From Mesostigma viride (Eukaryota; Streptophyta; Mesostigmatophyceae; Mesostigmatales; Mesostigmataceae): a DNA stretch of 64,000 bases. The first letter of the stretch is position 1; each line of letters opens with the position of its first letter. Location of the stretch: contig RPFO01000744.1 of NCBI GenBank assembly GCA_009746045.1, positions 555,635 through 619,634 on the forward strand, read 5' to 3'. This document shows positions 10,706 to 21,549 of the stretch, piece after piece. The notes beneath the pieces are model-generated. The model saw nothing but the letters and a program-made list of their open reading frames with translations. It was not told the origin of the DNA and ran no database searches. Both the position numbers and the translations under genes were made by a program.

Positions 10706-11157
10706 TATGTCAGCCCGGATTAACCTTACTATATCTGCTTTTTGGGGGGGCAAGGCTAAATCTGAAGGGCGAAAATGTCATCCGAAAAAAGCAGGATCCA
10801 TTTCTGGCCTTGCTTTGCTTTGCATGCATCACCACAAAACATCAAATTTATTACAATATGTGTGCTAGCTCTATACGGTGGAATAACACAGACACGTCTA
10901 CCAGATGGCAACACGGCCATCTGTATGCTAGGGTGAGCACACTATGTGAATTTGCAGGGCCAGGCGGCCAGCCCACAGCAGCTGTGCCCCTGCTCTACCC
11001 ACATCTCCTTACATGGCTAACAGCCGAAAATACGTAGGACATTCAAAAAAGAAAACTTAAACTACGTATGTAGCTATGGGGGTACTTTGTCCCAAGCCAT
11101 GTTCACCCTCGGGTTAGTTAAACCATTTCCCCCCTGACCTCCCACACAAGGGTGAGG
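10706..11157 (-). repeat. A block of a second element family, next to a decayed pol
   Basis: Positions about 10790-10970 (TTTGCATGCATCACCACAAA, AAATTTATTACAATATGTGT, then GCTAGCTCTATACGGTGGAA) match about 31250-31410. It contains the diverged TTTATTACAATA.GTG core found in A blocks elsewhere in the window. It lies directly downstream, in the pol sense, of the RNase H/recombinase remnant at 11158-12530, where an A block is expected. Confidence 0.5.
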
Positions 11158-12530
11158 TCACTTGATAGCTAAAAGACGAGAGATGAAAACTGGAAGACGT
11201 CTAAACTCGATGCCAACGAAGTGGCGCCGAAAAGCCGCTGGGTCAAAACCCAGGGCCTGAGCCCAGAGGGCAGGCGGGATGTCCCACCCCAGGAGGCTGC
11301 GGTGGAGGCCAATGTAGCGCGTGACCGAGAGGGCCGAAGCCCACCGGCCGCGCAGCTGAATGGCCTCCGGCGACTCGTCAGCGATGGCGTCGTGCGTCCC
11401 CCCCCCATGCCGGAGGCTGTGAAAAGAAAACATCCCCGGGATGACCATGCGGGCCTGCACAGCCTCCCACTGCTGCCTAGCCTGGCTGTACGTTAAGCCC
11501 CGAAAAAGAAGTGCATCCGGGGGAGCCCTGGCCAGCCGTCAGGCGTCGTAGGAGCCACAAAAAAGTGGATCCCGGACGAGGACGTGCTGGGCCGCCCCCT
11601 GCGCAGTCTCGGGGGTGCGCAGCACAAGGGCACCGACCGTGGGCCCTGGCTCGAGAAGGGGGTGGCCAGGATGGGCCACATCCCGAACCCGCAGCCCTAG
11701 CGCCTCGCTAATGCATAAATACTGCTGGAAAGCAATAATAATCAATAATAATCAACGCACTCAAATGCACCTGTCGACGTGAAACTAGCAACAGGGCAGT
11801 GAAATAGAAAAGGCGCCAGGGCATAGGCGGAGGGCTGACAGCCGGAACAAGCCGCTGCCAACCTGCTAGCAGGCGGTCCGCCAGTACCTAATTCCGAACA
11901 ATGTCGGGGTAGTACAGGTGCAGACAGGCCTTGGCGTGCTGGCATAAGGTAGTACTTCCCCACCTCCCTCTGGCATGGTAGACAGCAGAAATCCACTCAC
12001 AGAAAATGGCTTCCGCGTCAGCTGGGTTGACGGGGCCAGGTGGCGCCCACGCCACTTAGACAGCCACCGCGCGCCGGTACGCTGGCAAGGTAGACACAGG
12101 GTTGACTGTGCCCTCCAAAAGTGCCAGGTCCCGAGGGCGTCGCGCCCCCTCAGGCCCAGGGTTGGGGTGCACGTCACCGCACCGGGTCAAGTCAGGAATC
12201 CAGGCGCCACGCCGACTGGCCTTGTCAGCTGGGTTGTGGTCGGTAGCCACCCAGACCCAGTGGCTCTGCATGTCGCCAGCCAGTGACAGAGCGCAGTAGC
12301 GCCGAGCCAGCTGGTTGAGGCGGTAGGAAGACGACTGCCCCCTGACAAACGCCCCCACCACAGCACTAGAGTCCACGAGCCGGACGACTCGCTTACCTCG
12401 ACACGCCTTGGTCCGGCACGACGACTCGACCCCCTGCGCCGCAGCAATCGCAGGCCTCCTTGACGTTGATGTGGTTAGGCTGCCCCCGCCACCTGTAGGA
12501 CAGTGCCGTACGCCAATGGCCACCGCCCAG
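11158..12530 (-). pseudogene. Decayed DIRS-order retrotransposon pol: RNase H and tyrosine recombinase
   Basis: On the minus strand, about 12530-12100 reads as RNase H: HINVKEA, VVRLVDSSAVVGAFVRGQSS, then WVATDHNPADKASRRG. The linker DLTRCGDVHPNPGP follows, then a recombinase N-terminal start LLEGTVNPVSTLPAYRRAV. After frame breaks, 11745-11539 gives FQQYLCISEALGLRVRDV (box I, whose usual Arg appears as Cys), and 11460-11158 gives the C-terminal catalytic region SFHSLRHGGGTHD, LRGRWASALSVTRYIGLHRS. Several stops and frameshifts make it non-functional. It is a different subfamily from the copy at 19.2-25.4 kb. Confidence 0.8.
12152..12178 (-). other. 2A-like motif GDVHPNPGP
   Basis: Reads GDVHPNPGP on the minus strand, between RNase H and recombinase. 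It differs from the 2A consensus D(V/I)ExNPGP by His in place of Glu. The other two YR polyproteins in this window have GVHPNPGP and GIHPNPGP at the same place. Confidence 0.6.
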
Positions 12531-12971
12531 CAGGCTGTAGTCCTCCTCCTCGATCCATTATTGCGCGCCAGGTCCCAGTCCTCCCCAGACGTTAAGGCTG
12601 TCGTCCGCCACCCCCTTGCTTCGCGCCGGGTCGCCAGCTGGGCACAATGGGCCCCAGGCAGCCTTCACTCCCTTCAGTAGGCACAGTTGCGATATCCAAT
12701 GTGCACGATAGGATTGAGGACCGTCAAACCATTACATGAACAGCGACAAAAGTAAATTTAGATGACGCCGTAACATGTGATGAAGTGAAGTCACGCATGC
12801 CACATGGGCCAAGACTCGAGGGCATGGCCAATTGGCCATTGGCTGGGCAACTGGCAAGTGCTATGTAGGTTTACTAGGTTGAAAACTCTAAACTCCTGCT
12901 TGACTACATAAAACACCAGATTGACCAGAACTGCCCACTACTACAGCAATGCCTTCCATAAAAACACTAAG
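12531..12971. other. Interval without a supported gene
   Basis: The first part may be the upstream end of the decayed pol. The rest shows no coding motif or repeat that I can tie to other parts of the window. Confidence 0.4.
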
Positions 12972-14954
12972 TTCATGTCCCACGTAGCTCCCCGAGAGGG
13001 GTCATGATAGGCTGGCCGTGCGCAATCGCAGTGCAAATGCGCTGGGCCTTTTTGGGCCTGGCCATGCATCCACAGCCGCCGGGCACACGCCTCCCGATGC
13101 GGGGGGGCTCCCGTTTTGCGGCAGGGCGGTCACTTGTGACAACGAGCAAGGTGGAGTGCGGCTTCAAGGGAAAACCAGCCAGAGCGGCTTTTAGTCGCAA
13201 AACCTCCCTTATCCCTAGCTAACTGACGTCATTAAACCCTTATGTTTAGTGGATGCTAGTAAGACGCTAACCGTACAGACCGGGGGTAGAATATCCCGAA
13301 TCTGCACGGCTAGTATTAAATAATGCGTAGGTTGTTCTTTTCAGGGGCACTGCACCTCACGCCCCGTTCCGCCCGGGTATAATCAACCCAAGCGCGGAAC
13401 GCACATTTTATTTAATTCATTTTTCAACCATGCACTATATTGCATCTACTAATCACAAAAGCTCTAGCCAAACAGCTACGAGTAAACACTACGACCTATA
13501 AGCCGCTCATCCAGCGGCCTCTTGTTCCCGCATTCACGTATAGAAGAAACTCGGTTCAAAGAACCCCGATTCATGTCCCACGTAGCTCCCACAAAAACCA
13601 GCATCTTCATTAAAACAATAAGTGGAAGCATACATGTGACACTAATTGACATGCCCGGAGGCACGCCGTTCAAGGCCCTTCATGAAGTACGTTGCCCAAT
13701 CACCCCCGCCCTGGCTTTCCCTTGAAGCCGCACTCCACCTTGCTCGTTGTCACAAGTGACCGCCCTGCCGCAAAACGGGAGCCCCCCCACATCGGGAGGC
13801 GTGTGCCCGGCGGCTGTGGATGCGTGGTCAGGCCCAAAAAGGCCCAGCGCATTTGCACTGCGATTGCGCACGGCCAGCCTATCATGACCCCTCTCGGGGC
13901 CCCGAGTCGGTACCGCTATGGCCGTCTCCCCATAGACCCGGGGTGCTTCGAGAAAAAACGTGGACCTAGCCCAGGCCCCGCCAGCCCGGATGCCCGAGGC
14001 CACAGCCCCAGGCACCTGGCTGAACGAGAGTCCGTTCAGCCAAGACCGCATTCCCCCCCGAGGTTTCTATGCGTGGGGAAAAAATTTCTAGCTTAGGCGC
14101 TTTTCCCATCGCCGTCCCCAGCCCCAACCACCCCCCCCTCGGCGGAAGGCAATTGCAAAGTTTGCTGGCCAGCAGCAATTTCCGAAGAAAAAGCCGCAGG
14201 CCGCGGACCGAGACACGGGTCGCCAGTGCCAGCCATCCGGCTCCAACCCGGGGTGCAAGCATCCCCAGGTACGGAGCACCAGCTCGCGCACTGGGCCGAC
14301 CAAGCGACAGTTGAGCACCTGTCACGGCATCCGGCCCACCAAAGACCCCAAGCTGGGGAAAAGGTGCGGACCGGAGGTAATCATTTTCTTTTCTTTTAGT
14401 TAACCGGGCGAGGAACTACGCCTGGCCGGTTAACAACTGGAAGTCTCACCACTGGCCAAGTGGCCAGTGCAACCAGTGCTTTTGGGATTTTGCTCCGCAG
14501 CACCCATAGCTGCGGCTGCCGCCGCAACGACAACGAGCAAAGAAAGAGGCCGACAAAACCAGCCAGAGCGGCTTTTAGTCGCAAAACCTCCCTTATCCCT
14601 AGCTAACTGACGTCATTAAACCCTTATGTTTAGTGGATGCTAGTAAGACGCTAACCGTATAGACCGGGGGTAGAATATCCCGAATCTGCACGGCTAGTAT
14701 TAAATAATGCGTAGGTTGTTCTTTTCAGGGGCACTGCACCTCACGCCCCGTTCCGCCCGGGTATAATCAATCCAAGCGCGGAACGCACATTTTATTTAAT
14801 TCATTTTTCAACCATGCACTATATTGCATCTACTAATCACAAAAGCTCTAGCCAAACAGCTACGAGTAAACACTACGACCTATAAGCCGCTCATCCAGCG
14901 GCCTCTTGTTCCCGCATTCACGTATAGAAGAAACTCCGTTCAAAGAACCCCGAT
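12972..14954 (-). mobile_element. Split-direct-repeat element with an inverted segment in the first A block
   Basis: B (13171-13570; AAAACCAGCCAGAGCGGC to AAAGAACCCCGAT) is almost identical to a second B at 14556-14954. Between them are A (13570-13695; TTCATGTCCCACGTAGCTCC with the core TTCATTAAAACAATAAGTGG) and an interior with no recognised gene. The first A, at 12972, is cut after 21 bases and replaced by 12992-13170, the reverse complement of interior 13717-13905. The order is A(partial)-B-A-internal-B. A solo A-B copy lies at 44910-45492. There is no pol, so it is non-autonomous. Confidence 0.75.
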
Positions 14955-15005
14955 ACTAAGTAGTGGGTCCTGTGCCCAGAAATCTAGTTAAGGCACAATG
15001 GCTGA

Positions 15006-16957
15006 TCATCGTCCTCGTCCTCGCCTGAAATGGCGAGGGCACGTGCTGCACTGCTGCCAGCAGGTGCCTTGCCAGCCTTGGCAGCAGCGGTGGTCCACGG
15101 GTTGCCTGTTGATCCACCCATGCGTCGTGGCTTCAATGGCGTCGTGCCAGTGCTTCAAGGCCCTGTCGAAACCGTCCATCTTCTTGAAGGCCATGAATTC
15201 TGTCTTGGTGACAAACACGCGCAGTGCGACGTCCAAGTGGGCAGCACCGAGCCGTTGCGTTGCTTTGACTTGATGAAGTTCATGGCGGAGAAAAACCGCT
15301 CATTTGGCACACTGCCGCATGACAGGACAACCAAGATGGCCACCATGCACAACCAGGTAGGCATGGTCTCCAGAAGCGTGGCGTCCAGCAGGCGAGCCCC
15401 CCACACTCTCCGTTATGGCTCAAAGCCACCATCGCGATCCTTGGGCCAGTTCCTCATGCTGGTCTTTAAAGCCTTCCATTCAGCCATCAAGCCCGCGCGC
15501 GAGATGAGCGCGGGGACTTGGACTGGCCAGCTGGCCGGCCGCTTCATCGCCAGGGGGGAGGGGTGATCACCTTGGAGTGACAGTACAACGCGATGAGGGG
15601 CTGCAGCTGCTCGTTCACGTCATCGGAGGTGGGCTGAGGAGTGGTGGCCCAGTACTCGGGAAAGAAGGGTGACCACGCCTGCATGCAGATAGGCATCGTC
15701 CGGGAACCGCTGGTTGATACTCTCGATGGCCATCCGGGCCATCTCTTGCAGCTGGCGACCGACGTTGTCCATGCAGTGCTGCAGCTTGACCCTACGCTGT
15801 ATCGGGCTGATTGGCGACTTGCAAGCTGGCCCTGCTCCGGGTCACTCGCACTTGGTCGGTTCGCACCCGCGTACATAGGACGGCCACGCGTGTTGAAGGT
15901 CACCTCATAACCCTCAAGTCTGGGCCGTGGTAAGCTCGACAACAAGCTCACCATCCACGTCTGCCTCCTCAAAGTACACGGTAGGGATCACCTCCTTGCC
16001 TTGCTTGCTTGCGGGTGCTGCAATGGATGACAACGCGGGCGGCTAGAGCTCCCGCATCGTCATCCTCCCCAAAGTCAAGGGGAGCGCTGCCACTGCTAGC
16101 AGCAGGCTCGTCAGCACGTGCAAAGTCCGACCCAAGAACAGCTTGGAACACCCTGCCATAGGTGGGCCTTGCCACCAAGTACGTGGCTTGGATGTTGTCC
16201 TTGACGGTCTGGATGATGCCCGCGACATCCTTGAGGTGGAGGGAGTCATGCTGAAACCTCGTGGACGCAACGTCAAGCTCGTGAAGCATGGCTTGCATGC
16301 CATGAGCTCCGAGGATGGCGTCACAATCCACAAGGGCCTCGTAGATCTCGCCCGCGTGCTCCGTGCTCTTCTCGACTTCGTCGTGGTAGTACTTCAGCAG
16401 CGCGTCATACTCCAGGGTGAAGCGATCGAGGACGCCGCTGACTGAGATCCACCGCACATCGATGACCAACTTCAAGCGACTCAGCCTGGGTGGCGTGGCC
16501 GCACACCAGCTGGCACAGCAGGAACTCCTGGGTCTTCTTGGGCGAATGGTTCACGTCAGCTGCCACCATGCGAAGGACGCCCTCCACCTTCTGGCACAAA
16601 GGATGGGCGGCGACGTCCTTGCCCACCAAGCTGTTCCTGTGACCCGGGCACCAGCTGGACACTGCAAAGGGCGCAAATTGCTGCTGGCAGAGCAAGACAG
16701 CGCCCCCTTGGGCTCCAAGCATGACGTTGGTGCCATCGGTGGAGATGGCGACAACCTTTGCCGCCATCTTCTCAGCACAGGTGAGATCGCCCTTGCTCTT
16801 GAGCTCCGAGTATATTGCCTTGGCGATGTCCGGCGCAGTGGCAGATGCACCGGGTAGCTCGTGCAGTCCCAGTACTGAGAGCGGTTGTGCGCATGCCCTG
16901 TTTCAGGGAATAGCACACCACCGCACACTGCTCATTCCGAGTGATGTCGGCGCTATC
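15006..16957 (-). pseudogene. hAT transposase, C-terminal two-thirds
   Basis: The frame starting after the inserted element reads DDSADITRNEQCAVV, the hAT block that includes a catalytic Asp. It is followed by VVAISTDGTNVMLGAQGGAV, and further on by SWCPGHRNSLVGKDV. After frame changes, 16475-15969 continues the body. The dimerisation domain is clear near 15406-15155: LSCGSVPNERFFSAMNFIKS then KQRNGSVLP and MDVALRVFVT. At least three frame breaks make it non-functional. Confidence 0.75.
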
Positions 16958-16965
16958 ATCCACGG

Positions 16966-18032
16966 CAGTGCTTTTAGTAAGGGTTTTTGTCCGCGTCAGC
17001 CTGGCTGACTTGCCGCCGTTGGCGGCGCGTCAGACGGCTGACTTGCCGCCGTTGGCGGCGCGTCAGCCTGGGGGCTCACCAGCATTGCCGGACTGAGCCG
17101 ATGCTGCTGCTGCACTGCTGGCTGCATTGCTATCATTCCCCCTTTTCCTCTTGCTGCGGTTCAGCGTGTTGGCTGCCTGGCCTACGCCAACAATGGCACG
17201 CGGACCAGGCGCAGGCGCTTTGGCCATGTCGGCGGCCTGTTTCGGCATGAAAAAAGCTGCGATCCCCCCAGATTTAAATTTTCCCAGTATTTCTTCCGGC
17301 GCCATCCCTTCACCCAAAAACTTCCAACCCCCAGGTCGCTAGTTTTGCTGGTTGACTATCGGACTAAACCATTAACGTTGTTAGATGTTGATACAATATT
17401 ACTGACCCGGCCCGAAATTTCCCTACACATCTAGTAATGGACAGAATTCTTTCTTATGCAAACAAATCTACAGCGTTAATAAACACACCTTGAATTCGAT
17501 TCAAAGCAATCTGTAAGTCAGGCAACCTCGCAACGCTTCATCAATCAGCTCATCAATCATATTCCTAAAACCTTTGCCATCATCGAGACATCGACCATTG
17601 CCAGTCGTCCTGGGTTACAACTTTAATTACATTCGTCTAGAACTCTCGTCACTCTCGCCGCCAAGCAGGCTAAGGGCCGGCGGGTCTGGCATGGGCATGA
17701 TAACCGCCTAGAATCTTGAAGCATATCAACGAACAGACCTGAACTGGTGAACTTGAATTCGTAGATATCCAGTACGAAGTTGGCATTTCAGTAGACTTCA
17801 GTACATTAGTAGGTACCCACTATATATTGACCCTGCCTGACGCATAGACTCGGTGCCCTTAAGTACTGACGTGCTGCCTGAATTTACGCGTCAGACGACT
17901 GACGTGCAGACAAAATTTACGCGTCAGTCGACTGACGCAGAGCCAAAATTTACGCGTCAGCTGTCTGACGCGCGGACGAAAAAGTCTGACGCGTCAGCGG
18001 CTGACGCACGCGTCCCGTTACTAAAAGCACTG
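16966..18032. mobile_element. hAT-type element inserted in the hAT transposase, 8-bp target duplication
   Basis: The ends are CAGTGCTTTTAGTAA (16966-16980) and its near-exact inverse TTACTAAAAGCACTG (18018-18032). Flanks are ATCCACGG (16958-16965) and ATCCGCGG (18033-18040), an 8-bp target-site duplication with one later change. Removing element plus one duplicate restores the open frame LSADDSADITRNEQ. Subterminal regions are packed with CTGACGCGTCAG-like palindromes (16997-17070 and 17875-18010). One minus-strand frame (17317-17063) may be an N-terminal transposase remnant (KFKSGGIAAFFMPKQAAD). The element lacks a full transposase. Confidence 0.85.
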
Positions 18033-18526
18033 ATCCGCGGACAGTGACAGGTACTGCGAGCTGGCGATGCCACTGCGGAGATTGTCGAGGAACACGACGC
18101 TGATGGCCTCAGCAAACTCCCAGCCTGCATCGTCATTGACATACTTTCCAACCAGGGGATGCGCTGCTGGTACAGCTTGATCTCCGAGTTCATGAAGCCG
18201 ATCATTTGGGCAGTGTGCCGAAAGTCCAGCATGGAGCGGCCGTTCGCCAGCGTCTTGTACGTGACGTAGAGCATGTTTGTGGCACCCGTCTCAAGCTCCT
18301 CCTTGCCGCTGCGCTGGGCCAATGCATGCACAAGCTCAGCGGTGCCCGTCACCTTGCCCAAATTGGTATCATAAGGGATCATCTTCCCCAAAGCCACCTG
18401 CGAGGTTGCCCAGTCGGATGCAATCTTGTGACTCTTGCTCCTCCCATGCGCCTTGAAGCGCTTCAGGCGAGTTGCATCCCAGGGTCGGGCCTCGCCCTTG
18501 GTAACTGGGCATGCAGTGCACCACAA
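18033..18526 (-). pseudogene. hAT transposase, N-terminal part
   Basis: Reads MWCTACPVTKGEARPW, then RFKAHGRSKSHK, giving a Cys2..His2 finger of the BED/TTF type. GAELVHALAQRSGKEELE-like and TLANGRSMLDFRHTAQMIGF segments follow. A frameshift near 18160 moves the protein to the frame with WEFAEAISVVFLDNLRSGIA, which runs into the insertion site at the target duplication. It joins in frame with the C-terminal part at 16957. Confidence 0.75.
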
Positions 18527-18530
18527 TCAT

Positions 18531-19239
18531 TTTCCAATCTCGGGGTCGTTCACTGACTCCCTGCCCACGTTAGCCAGGGAAACTTCCCACCCTCGAGCCA
18601 TTCTGGTGAAAATCTCCGTGCCCCATGCCACGCACGCTTCTTCCCCTCCTTGGAACGCTTGTGGGCTCCGGCCTTGGCTTCTCTGTCCTCCTTCCTGCGC
18701 TTTTATGGCCGCTGCGAGCTTTCTGCATCACTGCTTGAAGAGCTGCTGTTTGTAGAGTCGCTGCTTGAAGATTCAGTTGAGCTACGGCGATGCTTTCCAT
18801 GACCTGAATTCCGAGCAATACTGTATCGTCAGAATGCGGACGTGAGTGAGACGACCCAGAGCTTGTCCCGCTATTCTTCTCGTGAGATTAGCATTGCGGC
18901 TAGCTTCGACATTACCCCGATTCCCAGGCGGCGGTAGATCCCCTGACGATGGCGTCGGATCAGGCACTGCTTCGGGCATGGCATCGCCAGGTTAAGTATT
19001 CCAGAAAGTATTGCCGGTAGGAAACGAACAGCAGAAAGTGACAAGACAGTACCAAAAGTTTGACAAATACATTGCTTTTGTGCTGCAATATTTTATTTTA
19101 ACGTTAATGAACATGTAATTTTTAATAAAATTTTTCTTTTTCATTTTTCAGGTGTAGAATTTGCGTTTATTCTAACTTTTTACTTTTTACTTCCTTGGCT
19201 CTGGGATTTTTTTAAAAAGTTTTGAAAGTGAAAAAGAAC
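18531..19239. other. Interval without a supported gene
   Basis: A minus-strand open frame at 18818-18570 has an Ala/Gln-rich start and a basic Arg/Pro tail. I cannot assign it. It could be the N-terminal part of the hAT reading frame. The AT-rich 19060-19239 has nothing recognisable. Confidence 0.35.
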
Positions 19240-19788
19240 TTCTATTAACGGTGGAACTCCAAGGTAACTAGACTCTTTATTAAAACAATAAGTAGAGCAC
19301 ATCGGGAAGTGGCCCTCAACTGGCCATCCTTACCCATGGGAACACTTAATGTCCAAAAAGGCTAGCCTTACCCCCAAACAGGCAACACACAGGGAGGGCG
19401 GGTGGGAAAACAAAAGAGACCGCCATGAGCTAGGTGCGCAAGCTTTTATCGTGTTTCAAGGCCAACGGCTCTCTACCAACGGCCAGATTCCGGCAACGGC
19501 CTCTAAACAGTTTTAGCCGTCAAGTTTTACTTCAGATATTGCTTGTTGCAAACCCGTCCGCAATCACAGATCTGTTAGGAGAACCATACGCAAAAATCCG
19601 TCGTCAAGGTACTCAGCACACCGTCAAGGTATGGGCCGCAACAATTAGGCCATATCATCCGTAATACTCGTACACTAGAAGCCTAATCAACCTTATTACG
19701 ATCACATCACCCAGCTCTATTTCACCTAGCATCAGCGGCTCCCCTTCCGTATCACTATAAAGAAACTATGTTCAGAGAACCCCGATTC
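19240..19788 (-). repeat. A2-B2 terminal unit of the 19-25 kb retrotransposon
   Basis: A begins TTCTATTAACGGTGGAACTC and carries the core TTTATTAAAACAATAAGTAG. It ends in the G-rich tract GGGAGGGCGGGTGGG, followed at once by AAAACAAAAGAGACCGCC, the start of B. B ends in TTCAGAGAACCCCGATTC. In the coding sense the core contains AATAAA, a potential poly(A) signal near the element's 3' end. Confidence 0.85.
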
Positions 19789-19998
19789 TATTAACCGTGG
19801 AACTCCAAGGTATAAACCAGACTCTTTATTAAAACAATAAGTAGAGCACATCAGGAAGTGGCCCTCAACTGGCCATCCTTACCCATGGGAACACTTTATG
19901 TCCAAAAAGGCTAGCCTTACCCTTACATCCCTCCCTGGCGACCCAAGCCAGGGGCAAAACAAAAACCGGTGGACGCATAAGACAAGAATGAAGGGAAC

Positions 19999-21546
19999 TT
20001 AAGAGGAAGGCAAAGAAAAGACGCTCCGCCAAATGCACGGGGGGCAGGCGGCGATAGCCCGAACCAGGGCGTCAGGAAGGGTGAGGGCCAAGCTCCGGTG
20101 CAATCCCACATAGTGGGCGACAGTTTTGCTGCTGCGCCAGCGACCCCGATGCTGAATATCAGCCATGCTGCACTGCCGCAAAAAATCATAGGTAGCCCCC
20201 CCATGCCGCAGCCCGTGAATGGTAAACACCATGTCGACCCCCAAAGCCTGCGTGGCCTGATGCCAAACCCGGCTGAACTGGGCATAATCGTAAGGGAACA
20301 CCCGCTCCCATGCCGCCTTGCCACGCATACAAGCCCGCAAGAGGGTCTCAGACATGACATCCTCGACCACCACAGACTGCACCTCCCCCTTAGCCGTCTT
20401 AGCTGACATTAACAACAATTCGCCCCGCTGCGAACCCCGCAACCGAACATCAGGCTGCAAGCGCACATGGCCGACCAACAGGTTGAGCGCCTCCGATACC
20501 CGCAGGTATTGTTGGAAAATAACGATGACCACCATAGCCGCACGAGGCTGCCGCTGGAGCACCATAGTACAAGCAAGCGCAAACGCAGCCTCCCATGGAA
20601 TGGGGGGGGGGGCACGAGGGGGTGCCAACGTGCGCCAGCCAGCCAAAACACTTCGTGCCAAGGCCCGATCCCGCACCTCCCGGGGAAAGTACAAATTCAG
20701 GCCCATAAGCGCATTGACACACAAGTGGCGGCTGTAACACCGTGAGTGCGCCCAGGCAACATACTCGCAATAGTATTCCTCAATCGTCAAGCCGCGCAAC
20801 AAGCTGCCAGCCCGACCCCGCCGGCTCGCCCACCATGCGAAAAAGGACCTAAGGCCCCGATGGTAAACCATCAAAGTAGCCGGCTTCACCTTGCCCTCAA
20901 GAAGGGTCAAGTAACTAGCGCCAAGCCGAGGCCCGGGATTGGGATGAACACCCTCGCGAGTCAAATCGCGGACCCACCCGGCCACCGAGGCAGCCATGGA
21001 AAGCCCCCGCGAAGGCCCATCCGCAGGCTGAAGCTCACTTGGCGTCCAGACCCATTGTGAGCGGCTGCCGGTGACCAACGTAAGAGCGCACAACCGGCGG
21101 CATTGCTTGTTTAACCGGTAAGAAGAGGAACGCCCTTTAGCCAAGCAGCCCAAAGCGGCAGTGGAGTCCACTAACCTCACCACCCGCTTCCCCCATGATC
21201 CGAGGTTCCGGGCCGAGCGCTCCACCCCCTTCACAGCGGCCCGTACTTCCTTCTCGTTGATGTGCATGGTCGAATCGCGCCAGCGACTCTTGATCCCTAC
21301 GCGCCATCGCCCGTGGATGATGGCTCTTTCCGCGGCCTTGGTCAAGGGTCTAGGCCCGGCATACATGGCCTCACCTGGGGTGAGGAGGGTTGGGTAGCCC
21401 CGCACCTCCCGGGCCCGAGCTAATTCCGTCACCTCAGCTGGGGCCATCTCAGCGTAGACAAACCCCTGCCCAAAACTAGACGCATCCGAAGCCACCACCA
21501 CCGGAGCCAGGGCAGCCCCCCGGTCCACACGGAGCATGGGGGCCAA
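19999..21546 (-). CDS. RNase H plus tyrosine recombinase, C-terminal part of pol
   Basis: Open for 515 codons; it begins at the DNA-element insertion, so it is the downstream half of a longer polyprotein, and the first in-frame ATG is at 21537. RNase H covers about residues 12-190: VVVASDASSFGQG (first Asp), HINEKEVRAAVKG (Glu), VVRLVDSTAALGCL (Asp) and ELQPADGPSRG. The linker DLTREGVHPNPGP follows near residue 205. The tyrosine recombinase (about 215-510) shows box I Arg in FQQYLRVSEALNLLV, HGLRHGGATY (His-x-x-Arg), HRGRWRS and the Tyr in AHYVGLHRS. RNase H would remove template RNA and the recombinase would insert the cDNA circle. All catalytic residues are visible. Confidence 0.9.
   Translation of the reverse strand: MAPMLRVDRGAALAPVVVASDASSFGQGFVYAEMAPAEVTELARAREVRGYPTLLTPGEAMYAGPRPLTKAAERAIIHGRWRVGIKSRWRDSTMHINEKEVRAAVKGVERSARNLGSWGKRVVRLVDSTAALGCLAKGRSSSYRLNKQCRRLCALTLVTGSRSQWVWTPSELQPADGPSRGLSMAASVAGWVRDLTREGVHPNPGPRLGASYLTLLEGKVKPATLMVYHRGLRSFFAWWASRRGRAGSLLRGLTIEEYYCEYVAWAHSRCYSRHLCVNALMGLNLYFPREVRDRALARSVLAGWRTLAPPRAPPPIPWEAAFALACTMVLQRQPRAAMVVIVIFQQYLRVSEALNLLVGHVRLQPDVRLRGSQRGELLLMSAKTAKGEVQSVVVEDVMSETLLRACMRGKAAWERVFPYDYAQFSRVWHQATQALGVDMVFTIHGLRHGGATYDFLRQCSMADIQHRGRWRSSKTVAHYVGLHRSLALTLPDALVRAIAACPPCIWRSVFSLPSS
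20929..20952 (-). other. 2A-like motif GVHPNPGP between RNase H and recombinase
   Basis: Encodes GVHPNPGP after DLTRE on the minus strand. The NPGP core required for 2A ribosome skipping is intact; upstream it has GVH where 2A has DVE/DIE. It is conserved at the same inter-domain position in three divergent elements in this window. Confidence 0.55.
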
Positions 21547-21549
21547 CGC

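Larger units (their letters stand above)
14955..18530 (-). mobile_element. Degenerate hAT DNA transposon interrupted by a second hAT-type element
   Basis: Minus-strand coding remnants in order are a BED/TTF-like zinc finger (18526-18400), a transposase body (to 18041 and from 16957) and a C-terminal dimerisation domain (about 15410-15150). All are typical of hAT transposases. Outer TIRs were not identified, so the borders are approximate. The transposase is split by the insertion at 16966-18032. Confidence 0.75.

Noticed and set aside
19240-19788. Ordinary LTR of a Gypsy or Copia element
   Set aside because: No TG...CA ends, no integrase, and the repeat order A-B-A-internal-B with a tyrosine recombinase fits split direct repeats instead.
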